This document shows, in pieces, positions 60,401 to 64,000 of a stretch of 64,000 nucleotides of DNA. The translations under genes and the position numbers were made by a program. This DNA is from Nautilus pompilius (taxonomy: Eukaryota; Mollusca; Cephalopoda; Nautilida; Nautilidae): assembly GCA_018389105.1 (NCBI GenBank), contig JACATO010000933.1, positions 62,001-126,000 on the forward strand. The letters run 5' to 3'. Every line of letters begins with the position of its first letter. Positions within the stretch are counted from its first letter, which is position 1. Under the pieces are notes generated by a model. That model was not told the DNA's origin and made no database searches. It saw nothing but the letters and a program-made list of their open reading frames with translations.

Positions 60401-62957
60401 TACAATTTCATGCAAGATCCTTTTTTCCTTTAGTCACATGACTTTTTTTTTAATGGGGGGGGGGTACAATTAGCACGTAAATTTTTTTGTCTAATCTCCA
60501 ACCAAAAAACTGTAAGATCTCTGAAATTAAAAAAAGAAATATTTTTCCATTTTAAATAGCACAATAAAGGTATTATAATGTTTGAGCTGAACCAAAAGGA
60601 GTTTGAATTATCTAATTTATTCAACATGTTTAAGAAATCTAATAACGCAAGTAAAAATTAAAGACTTTGGCAGCAATTTAATGTGAACAAATATTACTCT
60701 GTTTGTATGTAAATAAAAGATATTATGTATTTAGAAAATAATTATTTACAATCATTGTTGCTGACATGTAGAAAATGAAATCAATTAGATTGTTACTTCT
60801 CAGGCTGAAGGAATCCACATAACAGTTGTGCCTCCCTCTCATTCCAACACTACTGAACAAAAACTCCTAGCACATCTGTCTTTTTTTTGTTGTTGTTGTT
60901 GTTCGAAATGGGTTTGCCAAGTATGTACGAAATCTGTAATGTGTTTTAACAATGTCAACAGAAGAAATGAAGCAATACGTTTGGTATTCCAGTCTTCATA
61001 TCGTAAACACACAGCATCATCTTTATCAAATGCACTGGAAAATGAACGTTTCAGCTGAGACAGTGTGCTTGTTAAACTGTTCTGTAACAGAGAAAAAGAG
61101 CAAATCAGATTTTAAAAACAGAAGAAATTTCAACATTTTGAAGATGTTTAACAGACTGTAAAATAAAATTAAAATAAAAATTAATTGAAAATATATAAAA
61201 ATTGAACAAACCAATTAACAAGTTTTAATTTTATCTGAAACCATTATATTTGTAGTATGAAATATTTGAACATTATAAAATGAGTGAAAAGCTGCATAAA
61301 AATCTTTCTCACCTTTTGATTTCTTGAATATGAACAATCTTCCTCTTTACCCAGCCTGTTACAGAAAGAGAGAGACAGGTACAAATTACCAAAAAACACG
61401 AGACCATAATGCTATACAATTTATCTATGCAAACAGAGAAACTAAAAACGGCCAGAAAAATTTGATTAAAACTATTTTTTCACATTCATAAAAAGCTATT
61501 TATTTATAGAGATGAAGCTTTTCAAATTTATTTTTATTAAAAAAAAAAAAAGACTTGCATACAACACTTTCTATCCTCATCAGTTATTTTATCTATACTT
61601 TGTACAATGTACCCCATTTATTCCCAAAGATTCTAGTACAAATTTTGAATGTTTAAAATGTTCTTTTTGTTTTTTTTCAAAGTACAATTACTTTTGGTGG
61701 TTGCTATGCATTTTTTCCTTAAACTGAATTTTTACTTTAATAACCTTTAGAGTTTACTTTCAAAATAATATCTACCATCAGCAGCTTTCTTTTATAGCTG
61801 CACAAATTTCTCATTGATGGAAATACGGCTTTAGAAACTAATTTAACTTACAAATCAATTCTTTTCTGAAAATTCTCACCTTGTCTCATCAGACTTCAGT
61901 TCATATCCTTGACCTGTAAAATAATCTAATTGAAGAAATAAAACCACAAACCAAAATGTAACAAATTCTTTCAATTGAATTATAAATTGAGTAATAAAAG
62001 TCCTAATGGAAATCAGTTTAAAAATCAAATAACCATTTCTCTTTCCTGAAGCCTCTGATTAGCTACGGTATCAATAGAAGTATAATTTAAGTTTGTTTTT
62101 TTTTTTAACTTGTCACTTTAACAATCAACGTCAGGGAGATCACTCACAATTTACCAAGGATTAGAAGTTAACAAAAAATGAAGTATGAAATGTATAAAGA
62201 AAATACTCATTAGGAAGTTTTGTGAAGAGCAAATTTTGATGACTACACTACTCACCGTTTTTAGGCTGGTTCAGAATATTTACAGAATAAATGGAAGATG
62301 AAGGCTCAAATAGGTGGATCAAAGATGTCTGCAAAGAAAGGTACAGCCATATGAATTTAATGCATCATATTGAATAATAATAGAAATTAGTTTTCCAATT
62401 TTGATAACTATTTTTTTTGGAAAAAAACTAGATCTGATTTTGAAACTAGAAACCTTTATCTATCTTTTAACAAAAAGTATAAAGGTTGAGAAAAATCTAT
62501 TAAAAAATCTTTCTCAACTGAAAGTACATGGTTTTTTTCCAAAATAAAGAGAGTTTTAATCTGCACTAATTGGTGTCTATTTCTTCAGGTATTTCTTAGC
62601 ACACAGAAAAATTACCTACTGATATAATTTAACAAAAAATGTAAAATAACTATAATATTTAACATAAACAAATAATTTTAATATTCTAATTATGTTAAAG
62701 AAACTGTTTGAATGGCTAAGACAGAGATCATCAGCTCTGCCAAGTTTCTTTCTTTTTAGATTTCCTTTTCAGAAAGTTAATTTTCTGCATAGAAGCAACA
62801 CATTTTTTGAGAGCAGCTCTGACAGTGTTTCTGTAGAGTAGCAGAAACTGAATGCACCTACAAAATCTCGTACCAACCTTGATTATGGCAAGTAATAGCT
62901 TTTCATTCTCCATGAAGATCTGACGTTTATCAGGAGTAACATTTACATCAAAAGACT
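45237..62957 (-). CDS. PMS2: DNA mismatch repair endonuclease PMS2, C-terminal 16 exons (5' part outside window)
   Basis: PMS2 pairs with MLH1 to form MutL-alpha, which nicks the new DNA strand after MutS recognises a mismatch. Sixteen exons join in perfect phase to give ~511 residues. They start at [20 protein letters not shown], the end of the MutL transducer domain, and pass through a poorly conserved acidic linker into the C-terminal dimerisation and endonuclease domain. Visible signatures: [14 protein letters not shown]; the metal-binding [12 protein letters not shown] (family DQHA(X)2E(X)4E, intact); QKLIQP, fitting the clamp-binding pattern QXX(L/I)[10 protein letters not shown]; and [11 protein letters not shown] before the stop. 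The presence of the endonuclease motif and overall similarity separate it from MLH1 and PMS1. The first ~340 residues (ATPase) must lie beyond 64000. It is followed on the same strand by the integrin-like gene. Confidence 0.96.
46675..46710 (-). CDS. PMS2: PMS2 exon ([12 protein letters not shown])
   Basis: Twelve codons matching LITHMGEMDHPW of human PMS2. Acceptor TACTTTCAG, donor GTAAGT, phase 0 to 0. Confidence 0.95.
48887..48991 (-). CDS. PMS2: PMS2 exon (ASRACRKS)
   Basis: 35 codons beginning [20 protein letters not shown], near-identical to the human segment. It carries the conserved cysteine of the ACR motif. Phase 0 to 0. Confidence 0.97.
49581..49618 (-). CDS. PMS2: PMS2 exon ([12 protein letters not shown])
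   Basis: Matches VDELIFMLSDSP. 38 bases, phase 1 to 0, donor GTAAGT. Confidence 0.94.
51103..51171 (-). CDS. PMS2: PMS2 exon ([14 protein letters not shown])
   Basis: Reads [20 protein letters not shown] then KD, matching [21 protein letters not shown]. Phase 1 to 1. Confidence 0.94.
51370..51410. repeat. (GAT)n microsatellite
   Basis: About 13 perfect GAT units in a PMS2 intron. Its antisense frame reads as a histidine run and is not coding. Confidence 0.95.
52010..52330 (-). pseudogene. Tigger transposase N-terminal remnant
   Basis: From an ATG at 52318 the minus strand reads [20 protein letters not shown], the typical start of a pogo/Tigger transposase (KRKxLSIEQKxxIL). After a stop and frame change it continues [20 protein letters not shown], matching GVSxSTLxxILKxKDKL. 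No catalytic part follows. Confidence 0.7.
53155..53255 (-). CDS. PMS2: PMS2 exon ([11 protein letters not shown])
   Basis: Reads [20 protein letters not shown] and [13 protein letters not shown], matching [21 protein letters not shown]. Completes the QKLIQP motif across the upstream junction. Phase 2 to 1. Confidence 0.96.
53729..53859 (-). CDS. PMS2: PMS2 exon (endonuclease motif)
   Basis: Reads [20 protein letters not shown] then [11 protein letters not shown]. The DQHA(X)2E(X)4E metal-binding motif is complete. Acceptor TTTTCCCCAG, phase 0 to 2. Confidence 0.97.
54715..54751 (-). CDS. PMS2: PMS2 exon ([12 protein letters not shown])
   Basis: Matches KTMFAEMEIIGQ. 37 bases, phase 2 to 0. 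Confidence 0.95.
55281..55380 (-). CDS. PMS2: PMS2 exon ([13 protein letters not shown])
   Basis: Reads [20 protein letters not shown] then QKEI, matching [20 protein letters not shown]. Phase 1 to 2. Confidence 0.95.
55862..55891. repeat. (TAA)n microsatellite
   Basis: Ten TAA/AAT units in a PMS2 intron. Confidence 0.95.
56092..56128. repeat. (CA)n microsatellite
   Basis: Interrupted CA dinucleotide run (CACACG, CAGACACA interruptions). Confidence 0.95.
56385..56760 (-). pseudogene. hAT transposase C-terminal remnant
   Basis: The minus strand reads [18 protein letters not shown], the hAT dimerisation signature (VSTAxCERSFSxMN), followed in a shifted frame by [20 protein letters not shown], typical of KIAA1586/ZNF862-like hAT proteins. 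Preceded by [20 protein letters not shown]. Stops and frameshifts show it is dead. Confidence 0.82.
56820..56960 (-). pseudogene. LINE endonuclease fragment
   Basis: The minus strand reads [20 protein letters not shown] then [13 protein letters not shown], the C-terminal part of the apurinic-type endonuclease of CR1/L2-like non-LTR retrotransposons (family TRGxNxLDLVFTN, usually followed by GxSDH). Confidence 0.8.
57338..57520 (-). pseudogene. Second LINE endonuclease fragment
   Basis: Reads [20 protein letters not shown] then [14 protein letters not shown], the same endonuclease segment as at 56820-56960. This copy keeps the SDH motif. Two copies of one segment ~500 bases apart mean two insertions or a rearranged one. 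Confidence 0.8.
58030..58830 (+). pseudogene. CR1-like reverse transcriptase fragment
   Basis: The plus strand reads [19 protein letters not shown] (~58157-58213), then GFPLYKAL, and [20 protein letters not shown] (~58626-58690). These match the C-terminal half of CR1/L2-like reverse transcriptases (NNxEDxxxLQxDLxxLxxWA; LPLYKALVRPHLEY; RGHxxKLFKxRxRLDIRKxFFSxR). Several stops and frame changes. The strand is opposite to the two endonuclease fragments nearby. Confidence 0.8.
59055..59139 (-). CDS. PMS2: PMS2 exon (linker end)
   Basis: Reads [20 protein letters not shown], corresponding to [20 protein letters not shown]. Phase 0 to 1, acceptor TTTTTCAG. Confidence 0.9.
59803..60242 (-). CDS. 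PMS2: PMS2 large linker exon
   Basis: A 440-base open exon encoding a polar, acidic, low-conservation segment (for example [20 protein letters not shown]), ending REIILQKF at donor GTAAGT. Its position equals the large variable exon 11 of human PMS2. Needs one base from upstream, supplied by the exon ending at 60979. Confidence 0.88.
60313..60334. repeat. A22 homopolymer in PMS2 intron
   Basis: Uninterrupted run of 22 A just upstream (gene sense) of the large PMS2 linker exon. Confidence 0.9.
60979..61081 (-). CDS. PMS2: PMS2 linker exon ([12 protein letters not shown])
   Basis: Strong acceptor TTTTTCTCTGTTACAG, then [20 protein letters not shown], resembling human VSISRLREAFSLRHT. Called because the flanking exons do not join in phase without it: 103 bases, phase 0 to 1, fits both. 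The donor AAAC|gtattg is weaker. Confidence 0.72.
61313..61355 (-). CDS. PMS2: PMS2 short linker exon
   Basis: Reads [14 protein letters not shown]. Acceptor TCTTTCTGTAACAG, donor AAAAG|gtgag, phase 2 to 0. Confidence 0.82.
61880..61913 (-). CDS. PMS2: PMS2 short linker exon
   Basis: Reads [10 protein letters not shown]. 34 bases, phase 1 to 2. The other two frames contain stops. Confidence 0.8.
62256..62328 (-). CDS. PMS2: PMS2 exon ([14 protein letters not shown])
   Basis: Directly continues LLAIIK with [20 protein letters not shown], matching human [20 protein letters not shown]. Phase 0 to 1. Confidence 0.94.
62878..62957 (-). CDS. PMS2: PMS2 exon (VNVTPDKRQ)
   Basis: Reads [20 protein letters not shown] then LLAIIK, matching [25 protein letters not shown]. 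First PMS2 exon in the window from the 5' side; incoming phase 1. Confidence 0.97.
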
Positions 62958-64000
62958 CTAAGAAAATTGGAAGAGAGAATACAATAATTGAAAATTATGT
63001 AGTTGGAGTTTCAATTTATTGCAGATTTAATGTACCAATGGTTTCAACAGTCCAATATTCAGTTTACTAGTCTTTTGAAATATGCAAAAATACATCACAA
63101 TGCATATAGTTTGTTTGTTTTTTTTGCCTCCTGGTAAAACTGTAAATTGTGGAATATTTAAAAAAAAAAAAAAGAAATTTGTGAAAGAAGAAAAAAATGT
63201 ATTCAGCAATTGTAGATGGTGGGAAAGGTCTCTGTGCACCAAATCATAAGAATTTAAGTTTATCTTACTGGCCTCAAACAGCCAGAGATAAAAACATTCC
63301 AGTTTCTTTGTTAATCTGGTACAAGCTAAAGCTAATACATTTGTGACCTTGTAAGAAATTAGTGATTTCAAGTGCTAAACTGGATGGCTGCAGTGTTTCA
63401 AAGAGCATCATGATCTTAAGTTTATGTCATCATCAGAGAAAAATCTGGTATGGATACTACAACCATCTTTAGTTTGTTGGAAAACATTTTCCCAACAATA
63501 GCAAGACTTCTAAAAAAGTAAAGAATAATTGTTTTTTCTTTAGAAAATTACCGAAATCTGTTATAATGAACATTTCTTTGATATTGCAATCTTCTCACCA
63601 TTTCATGGAGATTCACTATAATGAGGTGTTACTGTATATACAGATCAGCACAAGTTATAGTAGTTCAATAACTGTAACATAAAACCAATTTGTGTTTTGA
63701 TAGTTTATAACACTGCACTATTTATGTAGTATTTCAGAGTGAAGCTAATTTTATGTACTATAAAAAGTTCTAAATGTTTACCACATAAACATCTCCAGCT
63801 AGAACAGCTTATTGATCAGATATTCAGAGTACCTTTAAGCACTGCAACTTAGTGTTATTTGTGTACAGATCTGACAAATAAATTTTATTAATGAAAACAC
63901 CATACTGTACTTCACAAAATAACCAGAACTTTAGCAAACATATTTTTTTAAAGTCCTATTAAAAGTGTAAATATGATATGAACAATTTCTTTTAAATAAC
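62958..64000 (-). other. PMS2 intron at right edge
   Basis: I searched for the preceding PMS2 exons (QYPFVVLNI, FFINRRPCD equivalents) and found none, so this is intron sequence and the N-terminal exons lie beyond the window. Confidence 0.6.

Larger units (their letters stand above)
58831..62877 (-). other. PMS2 introns, 5' part in window
   Basis: Between the listed exons the sequence is AT-rich with A/T runs and (GTT)n at 60889-60903. A plus-strand frame at 59829-60065 is antisense to the large linker exon and is discarded. Confidence 0.5.

Noticed and set aside
1-64000. CRISPR arrays, operons, ribosome binding sites, tRNA or rRNA genes
   Set aside because: The window is eukaryotic nuclear DNA with spliced genes; no such features were seen apart from a tRNA-derived SINE head.

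Overview
This is animal (metazoan) nuclear DNA: AT-rich, with short GT-AG exons separated by long introns, many microsatellites, and decayed DNA transposons and non-LTR elements. Introns carry Tigger/pogo, mariner, hAT, CR1-like and tRNA-derived SINE remnants. Protein similarity recalled from memory fits an invertebrate bilaterian; I cannot place the phylum. Most of the listed open reading frames are chance frames in intron DNA, and the real coding content is in short exons.

Two spliced genes lie on the minus strand. (1) Positions 62957 down to 45237 hold the last 16 exons of PMS2, the MutL-family mismatch-repair endonuclease subunit. The run goes from the end of the N-terminal GHKL/MutL transducer region (VNVTPDKRQ) through the acidic linker to the complete metal-dependent endonuclease domain ([26 protein letters not shown]) and stop codon. 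The first ~340 residues lie beyond the right edge. All exon phases join. (2) Positions 39307 down to 12055 hold 20 exons of an integrin beta-related protein: PSI domain, hybrid-domain pieces, cysteine-rich I-EGF modules and beta-tail domain.

The integrin-like gene is the most interesting item. Its recognisable exons differ from a normal integrin beta in three ways. No exons for the ligand-binding beta-I (MIDAS) domain could be found where they should be, in the 6.3-kb intron 37347-31046, which instead holds a 2-kb hAT element, a SINE and a broken retrocopy-like block. The EGF2-EGF3-EGF4 cassette is present twice as an exon-by-exon duplication with identical intron phases, giving seven I-EGF modules instead of four. 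The exon that normally carries the transmembrane helix reads 12 codons to a stop, with a poly(A) signal ~140 bases later. The predicted product is a secreted integrin-beta-like protein without a beta-I domain.

Layout from the left: 1-560, Tigger transposase remnant; 3300-4800, CpG-rich promoter-like block with paired ETS sites around an E-box and no confidently identified gene; 6884-7345 and 8067-8840, Tigger-family elements; 12055-39307, integrin-like gene with mariner, Tigger, hAT, SINE and minisatellites in its introns, including a seven-unit array carrying TGACGTCA (CRE) palindromes; 39308-45236, intergenic; 45237-62957, PMS2 with Tigger, hAT and LINE fragments in its introns; 62958-64000, PMS2 intron.
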